Origin: an uncultured Chloroflexales bacterium
Lineage (GTDB): Bacteria > Chloroflexota > Chloroflexia > Chloroflexales > Chloroflexaceae
Length of the DNA: 49,389 nucleotides
Direction: 5' to 3'
Assembly (NCBI GenBank): GCA_937925925.1
Contig: CALANA010000010.1
Coordinates: forward strand, 1-49,389
Positions 1 through 8,967 of the stretch are shown one piece after another (position 1 is the stretch's first letter; each line of letters opens with the position of its first letter). Both the position numbers and the translations under genes were made by a program. The notes beneath the pieces were generated by a model. The model was not told the DNA's origin. It searched no databases and was given only the letters and a program-made list of their open reading frames with translations.

Positions 1-403
1 CGTGAACGGGCGGTCAACACGGTACGAAGCCCGCCTGCGCGGGCTGCAGCGACGGCCGCACAAGACCCGATGCGCCGCCAGTGCCGAACGCTTGCGCCTC
101 CGGGTGCCCGTGACCGTGTACCTCCGGTCATTGAGGATTGCTATAGCGACCCCTGACGCTCTGACGCTCTTACCAGGCCAGAGCGTTTTTGCACCACGAA
201 GGGTACAAGAAACACGAAGTATTCCAATACGCCAGGTCGCCAGCAAGCCTGACGTGGTATTCAGGGGCATGATCAGAACCTGTCTGAACTTCTCCCATCG
301 CTTTGCGGTGGGTACAAAAGGTCTACGTCTCCTGGCAGGCGACTCCTATACGGCAGCATGGCGGTCGCATTCCATACCCCTTTTCAGACAGGCAGACCGG
401 CTT
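1..403. other. Intergenic start of window, repeat-derived
   Basis: No convincing gene is visible. The reading frame open on the plus strand is rich in Arg and Ala, has no domain and crosses repeat sequence. The stretch holds GC-rich palindromic bits near 25-50 (gcctgcgcgggc), a copy of the AGGATTGCTATA repeat end at 134-145 that recurs at 26744 and 29526, and a terminator-like hairpin at 164-190. An LrgB-type partner of the next gene would be expected here and is absent. Confidence 0.5.
164..190 (+). terminator. Possible rho-independent terminator
   Basis: ACGCTCT (164-170) pairs with AGAGCGT (180-186) around a 9-nt loop and runs into five T residues (186-190). It would end a plus-strand transcript entering from outside the window. 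The stem is only 7 bp, so the call is tentative. Confidence 0.4.
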
Positions 404-745
404 TTAGCGCAGACGACGTAATAAAAAGCGCATTATTGCCGCGGTTACAATCATCGTCACGAGCGTGCTGGTGATGAGCGTCATCAACAGGGGCAGCCAT
501 TCGCGTTGGAGCAGCGCAATATGCACCATAATGCCGACGCCGGCCGGCACGAATAACAGCGGGAAGTGCCGCAACAACCCCTGGGCAGTCTCGTGCAGCC
601 ACGGGGGGGCCGACCGACGGCCTGATAGGACAACCCACAACATGAGCATTCCGACCACCGGGCCGGGAACAGGCAGTGACAGGATGCGGGCAACTATCTC
701 GCCCACCAGTTGACAGAGCAGTAAAATCATAAAGCCACGTATCAT
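404..745 (-). CDS. CidA/LrgA-family holin-like membrane protein
   Basis: A 113-residue, almost wholly hydrophobic protein with four predicted membrane helices (about 3-22, 26-42, 58-78, 84-106) and a basic tail (RFLLRRLR). Two family hallmarks are visible: PGPVVGMLMLW near residues 27-37 and LLFVPAGVGIM near 63-73. LrgA/CidA proteins act in the cytoplasmic membrane with LrgB/CidB; they were first described as holin/antiholin-like and later linked to pyruvate and overflow-metabolite transport. The protein is slightly short for the family (about 120-140). No LrgB gene lies downstream on either strand, which is unusual because the pair is normally co-transcribed. No good Shine-Dalgarno precedes this ATG; Met6 is an alternative start. 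Confidence 0.75.
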   Translation of the reverse strand: MIRGFMILLLCQLVGEIVARILSLPVPGPVVGMLMLWVVLSGRRSAPPWLHETAQGLLRHFPLLFVPAGVGIMVHIALLQREWLPLLMTLITSTLVTMIVTAAIMRFLLRRLR

Positions 746-916
746 TGGTGTTTGCCTTATTGTTCAATGTTCTCACGCCTCACTATCGCCGGAAGCGTCA
801 TTCTTTCACATCCACGCCTACCCACACCGTGCAATCAGACCAGGGCGTTGCACCTTTAGGTCCTTGTACTGCACGTTGGTATGTTTTCCCGTTCGAACGC
901 AAAGACGCTGCACACC

Positions 917-1705
917 TCATGGCCGTAACCCACGTTCGCGCAGGTGGGCATCGAGCCAGGCCGCTTCCTCAGCGCTGAGGGCCGGTGGTGGCGGGTCGGC
1001 GCGGTAGTCGATCTGCCGTTCGTAGCGGGCATTGCGATACACCTGATGCAGAATGCGGTTCAGATCCAGCGCCACATCCGGGTCGGGATACATCAGCGGC
1101 ACCGGCACCACCGGGAGCGGGTCTGCCAGGGCAATCGGCCAGACATCGACCAGCGGCCAGCGGTACGAACGGCTGAGGAACACACAGTAGGCCGTGGGCG
1201 GGAGGGGTCGGGCCAATCGCGGACGTACACCACCTCGCAGCAGATCGATCTCCAGCAGATGCACCCCGCCCTGAAACAGCGCCTGGCGCTTTTGCTCATA
1301 CGCCTCACTGCCCTCGTTCCCTGGACGCTTGTTGGCCGGCGACAACAGTTCAATCGACGTTACCAACCGCTCGTGTGTCACACTGCGGATCTCGATCCGC
1401 GCATAGCGGGTGGGGATGTTCATCTGCGCCGGGATGGTCAACGGGGCCTGTGCGATCGCCACCGCCACGCCACCAGCATCTGGCGTTTCACCCTCCAGGA
1501 TGCCGATGTCGGGAATGAACGCCTGGCGTGTTGGGGCAATCTCAATACTCTCGAGCGTCACATAGGGCGTAATCACCGCGACATACTGCGCACTCAACTG
1601 AGCCTGGATGCGGTCACGAAACCCTGTAATCAGACCCGTATGCACATCCGGCCATATCGTTGACCGTTCCAGATAGGGATCCATCCCTGGAAATGGTGGT
1701 TCCAT
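917..1705 (-). CDS. DUF4058 family protein
   Basis: A 262-residue soluble protein recognised by its N-terminus MEPPFPGMDPYLE, the signature of DUF4058, common in cyanobacteria, planctomycetes and Chloroflexota and of unknown function. Other conserved blocks are TSIELLSPANK (about 116-126) and HLLEIDLLRGG (149-159). The spaced acidic residues of IELLSP and EIDLLR resemble the core of PD-(D/E)XK nuclease-fold proteins; that is my inference, not an established assignment. The start is supported by AGGAG about 8 nt upstream. It begins 24 nt after the pseudokinase gene on the same strand, so the two are probably co-transcribed. Confidence 0.85.
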   Translation of the reverse strand: MEPPFPGMDPYLERSTIWPDVHTGLITGFRDRIQAQLSAQYVAVITPYVTLESIEIAPTRQAFIPDIGILEGETPDAGGVAVAIAQAPLTIPAQMNIPTRYARIEIRSVTHERLVTSIELLSPANKRPGNEGSEAYEQKRQALFQGGVHLLEIDLLRGGVRPRLARPLPPTAYCVFLSRSYRWPLVDVWPIALADPLPVVPVPLMYPDPDVALDLNRILHQVYRNARYERQIDYRADPPPPALSAEEAAWLDAHLRERGLRP

Positions 1706-1729
1706 CGGCTCGCTCCTCTCTCTGCATCA

Positions 1730-4700
1730 TTATGTAGGTGGCCCAACGCGCATGTTGCTCCAGAACAACTCATCTTGCATGTCGTCGATATTGGAAACAA
1801 CCTCAATTGTCAGGACACCGGTCTGCCCGGCAAAGGCAGACAGGTCAATATCGATCATCAGCAACTGGTTGTCGGGTTGTTTGACCCGTTCATAGAGCGA
1901 CTCAGTGTTAAACCGCACCCGTATTGTCACCTCGCCCGCCGACGTATCGGCTGCAAAACCAGCCTGGGCCAGAAAATGTTGGCCGCTGGCAAGCGTTGGT
2001 AGATTGAACTGGCCTGTAATTGTCCGGTCGCCAGCCAGAGGTGGCACCATGACGAGCAAGGTACGATAACGATTGTTATCTTCCAGCGTCACATTGGATT
2101 GTGTGTTCACCCATCCGTCACCCGGCTGTGCTGGTCGGCCAAACGGGATGGTGTTGTCAGCAACGCGCCATACCGCCGCCGAAGCCTGGTCCAATAGATC
2201 AATAGATGCCGGTGGTGGCAGCGGCGTCTCGGTTGGTGCGGGCAGCGGCGTCTCCGTCGGTACGGGCAGCGGTGTCTCCGTCGGCGCGGGCAGCGGCGTC
2301 TCCGTCGGTGCGGGCAGCGGCGTCTCCGTCGGTGGCGGCAGTGGTGTCTCCGTCGGCACAGGCGTTGGAGATTGCACGGTGACACGCTCGATGCGCGTCG
2401 TTGTCTGTCCACCACTAATCGCTACCAGGCGGTAATCGGTTGTAATCTCTGGCCGATGTTCGCGCTGTCCCTGCGGCTCGACATCGCCAAACTGCTCGAT
2501 CTGCACCCGCTCGGCTCCTTCCACATTCCAGACCACATTGACGGGCTGACCAGGTGCCACTTCGCGCGGTTCAACCCCGAACAGATTGACCACCGGTGCC
2601 CCTGGCTCGGTCGTCGGCGTTTCGGTTGGGAGTGCGGTGGGGGTAGGTGTACCCACTCCCGCTACACGATCAACGTCCAGCAACGGAATAATGATTGCCA
2701 GAATGACCACCAGCAAGGCCGCGACCAGCACCAGCAGCGGCACCCAGATCGGTGCCAGTGGTGATTGGGTAAATTGCGCGGTTGCACTCGGCACCTGTTC
2801 ATCCGCAGTTTCGGCCCAGACGGTAAAGGGATAGGTGCGCGTGGTACCAAACCACTGCTGCGGTCTGGTGACAATCAAGGCAATATCGGCTGTCTGCCCT
2901 GGTTCCAGCAAGATCTGTTCCTGCCCAAATTCAAAGTTCAGCGCCCTGGCAACATCTTCTGCCACCAGCCGATAGTACACAGGCGCGTTGCCCTGATTGC
3001 GCAGAAGTACCTGATAGTCAGCTACGTTGCGCCCACTGGCAGTCCGGGGCGAGAGGGTCAGCGTGCTGCTAACGAAGGGCAACACTGTCCACTGCCCGCG
3101 CACCGTTCCCGAATCAGCCTGGTTGGTGACGGAGCGTGCGCGCACAATAATGACATAGTCGCCGGCGCGACTCTCTGGTGTACGGGGCACCATGAGATTG
3201 AGCGTGGCAGAGGTGGGTACGCCTGGCGTCACCTGAATCGGCTGCTGTGGGCCGCGTGTCCACGCACCAGGGAAGCCCTCAACCGAAATCGTTACATAGT
3301 CCACGCTATTGCCCTGGTTCAGCAGTGTCAGATGTGCTACAGCGGGTTGGCCCGGCGTTAAAACCAGGTGTTCCTGATCAAGCTGCACGGTAATGCGCTC
3401 GCCACCGCTAAACTGTGTTGCTTGCATGGGTGTCTGATAGCTGGTGGTGGGCGGCGGCGGTACGTTGACCAGCAGGCTATCCAGCAGGTCTGCCCCGGTT
3501 GCGGGAGCAGACGGCGGCGGAATCAGATGCAGCCGAAATGGCCCGATCTGCACCACTTCGTTCCAGGGCCACGGCTGCGGAACCTGGGGCGGCAGCCGGT
3601 GCGGGCCAAGGTACGTGCCATTGCTTGACCCTAGATCGGTGAGGGTAACGTGTTGTCCATCCCAGTCGATCCGCAAGTGCCGGCGTGAGATCGCCGCATG
3701 ACTCAGCGGCAGGGTATTATCTGACTGACGACCAATCGTCACACCTGCGTGCGTGAGATCCAGCGCCTGCACCAATCGCCCCTGAGCATCAAATACCTGA
3801 AGCTGTGGAGCCGCTTCAGGGCTGGACAAAGGCGTGGTCGCCGATTGAGTACTGGCGGCTGGGACGGGCTGGAACGTTGTTGGCGCATCCGGTGCGGCTT
3901 CGTCCGGTGCGGCTTCGTCTGGTGCTGGCTCAGGCGCATCGGGTTCTAGTGGAGGCAACACCGTCGTTGCCGCATTGGGGTGCAGAATCGTGTGGAGTTC
4001 AGCAGAAAGTTCAGCGGCAGTGGCAAAGCGTTGCTCCGGCGCTTTTGCCAGACAGCGCAGAATGACCGCTTCTAGCGTCGGCGCGAGATCAGGGCGCACG
4101 ACACGCGGTGGAGTGGGCTGGGTATACGGATGTTTAGCAGCCGCTTCGCTCAGGGTTTTGACCGCAAAGGGCACATAACCGGTACATACCTCGTAGAGAA
4201 TGATCCCCAGGGCATAGATATCGCTCCGTCCATCTACCGCCAATCCCTGGCATTGTTCCGGCGACAGATAGGGCGGCGAACCAGACATTGCTTCCAGGGG
4301 TAAGGTTTCGTCGGCGTTCAACAGCAACTGGCTCAGACCAGCTTCGTCGAGTTTCAATACATAGCGCTCATCTTCAGGAGTGGCGCTACCCAGGCGCAAC
4401 AATAGCAAATTGCCGGGATGCAACGTGCCGTGAACCCGCTGTTGTGCGTGCAGATACGCCAGAGCATCGGCGGCCTGCCGCACCAGATCAACACCGACGG
4501 TCAGCGGTGTGGTTGTATCTCGCTCTGTAGCCCAGCGTTTCAGCAGTGTACGCAATGAGCCATCTTCCAGCCACTCTGTTACCAGATAGTAGCGGCCCTC
4601 TTGCACCCCCGTATCCAGAACAGACACCAGATTGGGGTGCTGCAACGTGATGGTTGCCTGCACTGCCTGGAGAAAGCGTTGCCCGACATCGGGGGTCGCT

Positions 4701-4843
4701 AACAGGTTGGGGTGCAGCACTTTGAGTGCCACCAGATGTTTGTGTTGCACATGCCGTGCGCGAAACGTATCCACTGCGCTCCCCGCCTTGACAAGCGCTT
4801 CGATTTGATAGTCGCCCAGGACGTGACCGATCAATTCCGTCAT
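1730..4843 (-). CDS. Membrane-anchored Ser/Thr pseudokinase with FHA and beta-rich repeat domains
   Basis: A 1037-residue multidomain protein. Residues 10-290 form a Hanks-type kinase fold that keeps the beta-3 lysine (ALKVL, K41) and a normal SPPYLSPEQ activation-segment end. However, HRDLKPEN is replaced by HGTLHPGN (138-145), so the catalytic Asp is Thr140. DFG reads EAG (167-169), and the glycine loop is broken. Phosphotransfer therefore looks unlikely. Next come an FHA domain (about 350-440, with GRQSDN, SRRHL and SSNGTYL), NEW3-like beta domains (480-690), one transmembrane helix (698-722), an Ig-like domain (747-824), six PTETPLP repeats (826-878) and an extracellular beta-rich C-terminus. 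The kinase/FHA part should face the cytoplasm. I chose the ATG at 4843 because GAGG lies 7 nt upstream; an ATG at 4849 is possible. DUF4058 follows in the same transcript. Confidence 0.9.
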   Translation of the reverse strand: MTELIGHVLGDYQIEALVKAGSAVDTFRARHVQHKHLVALKVLHPNLLATPDVGQRFLQAVQATITLQHPNLVSVLDTGVQEGRYYLVTEWLEDGSLRTLLKRWATERDTTTPLTVGVDLVRQAADALAYLHAQQRVHGTLHPGNLLLLRLGSATPEDERYVLKLDEAGLSQLLLNADETLPLEAMSGSPPYLSPEQCQGLAVDGRSDIYALGIILYEVCTGYVPFAVKTLSEAAAKHPYTQPTPPRVVRPDLAPTLEAVILRCLAKAPEQRFATAAELSAELHTILHPNAATTVLPPLEPDAPEPAPDEAAPDEAAPDAPTTFQPVPAASTQSATTPLSSPEAAPQLQVFDAQGRLVQALDLTHAGVTIGRQSDNTLPLSHAAISRRHLRIDWDGQHVTLTDLGSSNGTYLGPHRLPPQVPQPWPWNEVVQIGPFRLHLIPPPSAPATGADLLDSLLVNVPPPPTTSYQTPMQATQFSGGERITVQLDQEHLVLTPGQPAVAHLTLLNQGNSVDYVTISVEGFPGAWTRGPQQPIQVTPGVPTSATLNLMVPRTPESRAGDYVIIVRARSVTNQADSGTVRGQWTVLPFVSSTLTLSPRTASGRNVADYQVLLRNQGNAPVYYRLVAEDVARALNFEFGQEQILLEPGQTADIALIVTRPQQWFGTTRTYPFTVWAETADEQVPSATAQFTQSPLAPIWVPLLVLVAALLVVILAIIIPLLDVDRVAGVGTPTPTALPTETPTTEPGAPVVNLFGVEPREVAPGQPVNVVWNVEGAERVQIEQFGDVEPQGQREHRPEITTDYRLVAISGGQTTTRIERVTVQSPTPVPTETPLPPPTETPLPAPTETPLPAPTETPLPVPTETPLPAPTETPLPPPASIDLLDQASAAVWRVADNTIPFGRPAQPGDGWVNTQSNVTLEDNNRYRTLLVMVPPLAGDRTITGQFNLPTLASGQHFLAQAGFAADTSAGEVTIRVRFNTESLYERVKQPDNQLLMIDIDLSAFAGQTGVLTIEVVSNIDDMQDELFWSNMRVGPPT
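2218..2364 (-). repeat. In-frame 24-bp tandem repeats coding PTETPLP units
   Basis: About six imperfect 24-bp units encode the Pro/Thr-rich linker of the pseudokinase (residues 826-878). Such low-complexity stalks are typical of extracellular spacers and can vary in copy number by slippage. Confidence 0.75.
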
Positions 4844-4849
4844 TACCAT

Positions 4850-5139
4850 ACCTCACTCGCAGCCATGTCGTATGCAGTCGGCGCATGCACCAGCTACTGC
4901 GCGCTAGACATACGGCTTTCGACTGTGGCACCATGGTACCGCATATTTTTCATCTTGTAACGATTCGTACGTTAGAGCCTGCCCGAAAAGCGTTCGGAGT
5001 ACCTATCCAGGAGCTGCGGTGGTCAGGTGCTAACACAAAAGTGTCGATATACAACCCGAAAACAACCCTAAAAATCACAATGCTATACGGCACCTTCCAA
5101 CCTGTTCAAATGCAGCCATACCTGAGCTACGTTCAACAC
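4850..5139. other. Intergenic region, no gene seen
   Basis: About 290 bp, more AT-rich than its neighbours. It must hold the promoter of the pseudokinase-DUF4058 unit and the end of the LUD transcript. I found no confident -35/-10 pair, hairpin terminator or open frame with coding character. Confidence 0.4.
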
Positions 5140-6138
5140 CTATTTCACCTTCCGTCCCCGAACTTTACGTTTACCACTCGGCAGCGCATTGGTTGAGGCC
5201 CTGGCGTGTTCCAGCACCTCAATCTGCGGGGCCGTGTCGGTACCACATTGCGTGTCGCTGTCAGTGGCCGTTTGATCGCCGTTGACTGCTGCCTCGGTCG
5301 GCGCATATTCCGCCGGTTCCGGGTCAGCGCGTTCTGCCGTTGGCGTGTCTGGCGGCAAGGCGTCGCTGACTGCTGCCTCGGTCGGCGCATATTCCACCGG
5401 TTCCGGGTCAGCGCGTTCTGCCGCTGGAGCGTCAGTTTCGAGCAGCAACACATGGATCTCGCGTGGCCCATGGACGCCCAATGTCAGCGTCAATTCAATA
5501 TCAGCCGTGCGACTGGGGCCAGTGATGATCGTCAGATTGCTGCGCTGGTGAAAAATGTTGGTACCATACATGTCCTGGATCGCGGTCAGTGCTTCACCCA
5601 GACCACGCACGAGCCGCACTGCGGGCAGCACAGCAATATGGATCGGTGCCAGCAGCGAGGCCAGGCGGCCCTGACCTTCACCGCTCAGAACGATGATCGA
5701 GCCACTCTCGGCAATCCCATATTCTGCCCCGGAAATACACACGGGAATCGTATCCAGCGCCTGCAAGCGCTCGGCCCGCGCTGCGCCGGTATGTGCTACC
5801 TGGCTGTCGGCAATCGTCACGCCCTGCTGGTTGAGCAGTGCCGCCAGACCCGATAGTCCGATCTTTGCCAGATCCCAGGCAATTACTGCTGTCGCCTGGT
5901 GTTCAGCCAGGATGCGCTGGACGGTATCTAACGCCTCAGTATTGCTGGCACAACGATACACTCGTCCTTCAAGCTTGGACAACTCGGCCACAAATTGGGC
6001 CGAGAGATCGTCCGCCGGTGGATGTACGAACGGTGGCGGTGTGTGGGGCGCACTGGTAGCCATAGCCATAAGTTCGCCGCGTTTTGTTTCCAGACTGGCG
6101 CGAATGTTGTTCAGAATGCGCTCACGACTGGTCTGCAT
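5140..6138 (-). CDS. LUD-domain (LutC/YkgG-like) protein with unusual repeat-bearing C-terminal tail
   Basis: A 332-residue protein. Residues 1-235 match the LUD family of LutC/YkgG: N-terminal SRERILNNIRASL, AESGSIIVLSGEGQGRLASL (144-163), then ITGPSRTADIE and GVHGPREIHVLLLE. In B. subtilis LutC belongs to the LutABC lactate-oxidation machinery. No LutA or LutB gene is nearby, so substrate and partners are unknown. The family usually ends near residue 235. Here about 95 acidic, disordered residues follow, with an 18-residue repeat (AERADPEP.EYAPTEAAV at 240-257 and 268-285) and a strongly basic end (GKRKVRGRKVK). The start at 6138 is set by a strong GAGGAGGG at 6149-6156; a longer open frame lacks such support. 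Confidence 0.85.
   Translation of the reverse strand: MQTSRERILNNIRASLETKRGELMAMATSAPHTPPPFVHPPADDLSAQFVAELSKLEGRVYRCASNTEALDTVQRILAEHQATAVIAWDLAKIGLSGLAALLNQQGVTIADSQVAHTGAARAERLQALDTIPVCISGAEYGIAESGSIIVLSGEGQGRLASLLAPIHIAVLPAVRLVRGLGEALTAIQDMYGTNIFHQRSNLTIITGPSRTADIELTLTLGVHGPREIHVLLLETDAPAAERADPEPVEYAPTEAAVSDALPPDTPTAERADPEPAEYAPTEAAVNGDQTATDSDTQCGTDTAPQIEVLEHARASTNALPSGKRKVRGRKVK
5283..5423 (-). repeat. 84-bp-period direct repeat within the LUD gene
   Basis: Two near-identical copies of about 57 bp (5283-5339 and 5367-5423) lie 84 bp apart. The period is a multiple of three, so the duplication keeps the frame and creates the repeated 18-residue acidic motif in the tail. Confidence 0.85.
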
Positions 6139-6239
6139 AATGAGAAAACCCTCCTCTTTGTTGGCGCGATGGGCATGCTCATATTCGGCGCGGGTGTGTT
6201 GAATGTCCCAACGCACCACTGCCCCAACGCGGTAACGCT

Positions 6240-7967
6240 TTAACGCAAAGATCGCACGGTTGCCTTGCGGCGCTCAATCGCATACGCAATGCCTTGCTGT
6301 AAACTACTCCGGGCGATGATATTCCCCAGGTCAGCCCCGATCTGCACCAGCGTCTGCGCAATCTCGGCCCTGATGCCGGTCAGCACCACTTCGGTGCCCA
6401 GCAGTTGCGCCGCTCGCGCCGTGTGCAGCAATGCAGCCGCTACCTGGGTATCAACCACCCGCACGCCGGTAATATCCAGAATAACCACCTCGGCATTATA
6501 AGCGGTGATGCCTTCCAGGGTGGTTTCCATAATCGCCTGCGCCCGCTGACTGTCTACACTGCCAATGATCGGCATCGCTACCACTCCGTCGGCAATCGGC
6601 ATGAGCGGCGTCGAGAGTTCACGCACCATTGCTTGCTGGGCGGCAATGATCTGTTCTTGCAAGGCCTGGCGTTCGGCTATAGCCCGCTGTTCCTCTGTCA
6701 GATCACGACTGATCGAAGCAAACCCGATCGGCTGGCCCTGATCATCACGGAGCAAAAACCCTGATAACTGGATGGGAATGACCTCGCCATTCGCACGTAT
6801 ATAGCGGACTTGATCATACACATAGCCGTTGGTGATAGTCAGAGTCAACAGGTGGGCAATATGATCCTGATCTTCGGCGCAAATGATCGAGCGGCCCATT
6901 CGACCCACGACGGAGGGGTGATAGCCGAGCATGGACTCGGTGGCTGGATTCGCGTAGATAATCCGCTCGGTATGATCGGTGATTATTACTGCATCCGGTG
7001 TACCTTCCACCAGCATTTCAAATGTGCGCAACCGGGCTTCCTGTTGCTTCTGCTGCCTGAGATCACGTCCGAACCCGACCACACTGTACGGCGCACCGGT
7101 TTCATCATAGAGTACATTCGCGGTTAAATACATCGGGATCGTTGAGCCATCTTTATGCCGATAGCGCAACTCGCCCTGCCACACACCCTGCTCCAGGCAA
7201 AGCGTAAACAACGACATGATATAATCGGGATCTTCAGCAAACTGTTGTAACAGGGGCATACCAATGAATTCATCGGGTGTATAGCCAAGCAACTGACAAT
7301 ACGCAGAATTTACATAATCCAGACAGGGATCGGCTTGAAACGGCACCTTGCCGATCGGGATCGGCGTACTGTGAACAATGTCGCGGAAGACACGCAGTTG
7401 TTCCTGCTCTAATTTACGCCTGGTTATATCTTCGGCAATAGCCACCAGTCCCAGCACCGTTCCGTTCTGCACCCACGGAATTCTGCTGCTTGAAACAAGA
7501 ATGACAGTGCCATCACTACGACGCACCGGAACTTCATGGTTCAGTTGCGGCACACCGCTCGCCAGCACTGCCTGATCACCGGCGACATACTCTGCAGCGC
7601 GATCCGCCCACGGCATATCATAGTCAGTCTTGCCAACAATCTCGGCAGGTGTCGCTGCTGCGGCAGCGCTATACATCTGCCGATTACCACCGAGATAGCG
7701 CCCGCTCCGATCCTTCCAGCAAATCGCCTGCGGCAGATGATCAATGATCAACTGCAACAGCGCCTGCTGCTGCCGGGCCTCTTCCTGGAGCTGGGCCACA
7801 GACGATTCATACTGGGCTATTGTGTGCTGCATATCCTGAATCTGCTCCTGGTAGGCCGTCACTCTTTGCAATTCTGCTTGCAAGCATTGTTCCAGTTCGG
7901 CGATGCGTAGACGTAGGTGCGCATTTTCCGCTTGCAAGCCATCGTTCATCCCCTGATCGTCAGGCAT
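6240..7967 (-). CDS. Triple-PAS, STAS-domain regulator (RsbR-like)
   Basis: A 575-residue soluble protein. An N-terminal coiled coil (about 10-70) is followed by three PAS/PAC modules (about 72-190, 195-310, 315-435) and a C-terminal STAS domain (about 460-570). The STAS part reads DITGVRVVDTQVA and GIRAEIAQTLV. It keeps threonines at the positions corresponding to the two phosphorylated threonines of B. subtilis RsbR, so it probably acts as a phosphorylation-controlled stressosome-type input or partner-switching regulator. There is no histidine-kinase domain. No RsbS or RsbT gene is adjacent, so the partner lies elsewhere. AGGGG 6 nt before the ATG supports the start. The LUD gene begins 101 nt downstream on the same strand. 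Confidence 0.88.
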   Translation of the reverse strand: MPDDQGMNDGLQAENAHLRLRIAELEQCLQAELQRVTAYQEQIQDMQHTIAQYESSVAQLQEEARQQQALLQLIIDHLPQAICWKDRSGRYLGGNRQMYSAAAAATPAEIVGKTDYDMPWADRAAEYVAGDQAVLASGVPQLNHEVPVRRSDGTVILVSSSRIPWVQNGTVLGLVAIAEDITRRKLEQEQLRVFRDIVHSTPIPIGKVPFQADPCLDYVNSAYCQLLGYTPDEFIGMPLLQQFAEDPDYIMSLFTLCLEQGVWQGELRYRHKDGSTIPMYLTANVLYDETGAPYSVVGFGRDLRQQKQQEARLRTFEMLVEGTPDAVIITDHTERIIYANPATESMLGYHPSVVGRMGRSIICAEDQDHIAHLLTLTITNGYVYDQVRYIRANGEVIPIQLSGFLLRDDQGQPIGFASISRDLTEEQRAIAERQALQEQIIAAQQAMVRELSTPLMPIADGVVAMPIIGSVDSQRAQAIMETTLEGITAYNAEVVILDITGVRVVDTQVAAALLHTARAAQLLGTEVVLTGIRAEIAQTLVQIGADLGNIIARSSLQQGIAYAIERRKATVRSLR

Positions 7968-7998
7968 GGATTACCCCTTCGGTGATACGTGCTGTTAA

Positions 7999-8119
7999 CT
8001 AGTGGTTGACCACCGTGATGTTGAGGGATACGTAGTAACGAATTTCGTCGTTCCTGAGCCGTAGTAACGACTTTTGTCGTTACTAAACACTCCGCATATT
8101 CAGTGTGATCAAGTACTAG
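7999..8119. repeat. MITE-like element with TGGTTGACCAC termini, copy 1
   Basis: The left end CTAGTGGTTGACCAC and right end GTGATCAAGTACTAG are imperfect inverted repeats (12 of 15). Between them is a hairpin-forming GTAGTAACGA.TT.GTCGTT motif and a TCCGCATATTCAGTGTG block. Both ends and the internal blocks recur in a 395-bp copy at 11120-11514, so this is a dispersed non-coding element. No transposase is present. Confidence 0.75.
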
Positions 8120-8967
8120 ATTTCACTACAACATTCACATTCTGCATATCCCTTGGCATTATCCGTAGAATGGCGGCTCATTTGTCGTTCCATTCACCAG
8201 AAAAGTATATAAAAAGCCCGGAGTGCTGTCAATAACAGCAGTTCCGCGGTGGGATCGCCCGGCCCGTAACCGGACAAGCTACGCGGGAACGAAGCCCGCC
8301 TACGCGGGCTGACGCGCAGGCCGCCTGCGCGCCATTGTCGCCCGACGCTTTAGCGTCCAGGCACATGCGACCGCGTACCTCCTGTAAAATGACAGGACGT
8401 ACGCGGTGGCTTGAAACAAACGTTCCTTCGACTACGCTCAGAGCTTGCCCTGAGCGCAGTCGAACGGGACAAGCTTTTTCGCCTTTGGCAGAGCGGTACT
8501 GGTCTATTTCTGATTCTGAATTCTCGCCTACGTCGAAAATTGAGAACCAGAAGAGAGTCTCTTCCACGGTGCCGCAGGCGCAAAGCATTTGCGAGCAAAA
8601 GCAACGGGTGTGTATACGGCTCTTCCACGCTGCCGCAGGTGCAAACGATCGGCAAATTCCCCACCGCGTACCATCTGTCAATAATAGGACGTATGCGGTG
8701 GTATGTTCAGATAGCCTTGTCTCCTGCGGCAGAGCGGTACGTTGTTTCTTTTCCACGCTGCCACAGGCGCAAAAGCTTGTCCCGTTCGACTGCGCTCAGG
8801 GCAAGCTCTGAACGAAGGTGAAGGGACGTGGTGTTCACGCGACCGCGTACGCCCTGTCAATAACACAAGGTACGATAACCAGTCCCCACACCCGGTAACC
8901 GTTCACACTCAGGGTAACGCGCACGCCTGGAAGCACGGGCATCGTGCCCGCACATGCGCGCTGGCCG

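Noticed and set aside
384-776. 130-codon minus-strand frame overlapping the LrgA-like gene
   Set aside because: It is read in another frame; the LrgA frame has clear family motifs and helices.
1730-4843. Calling the kinase domain an active PknB-type kinase
   Set aside because: The HRD aspartate is Thr and the DFG motif reads EAG; only the beta-3 lysine remains.
5206-5856. 216-codon plus-strand frame
   Set aside because: Antisense to the LUD gene, with the duplicated segment mirrored; no start signal or domain.
8229-8866. Several overlapping frames on both strands
   Set aside because: They consist of dispersed palindromic repeats, lack ribosome sites and show no domain.
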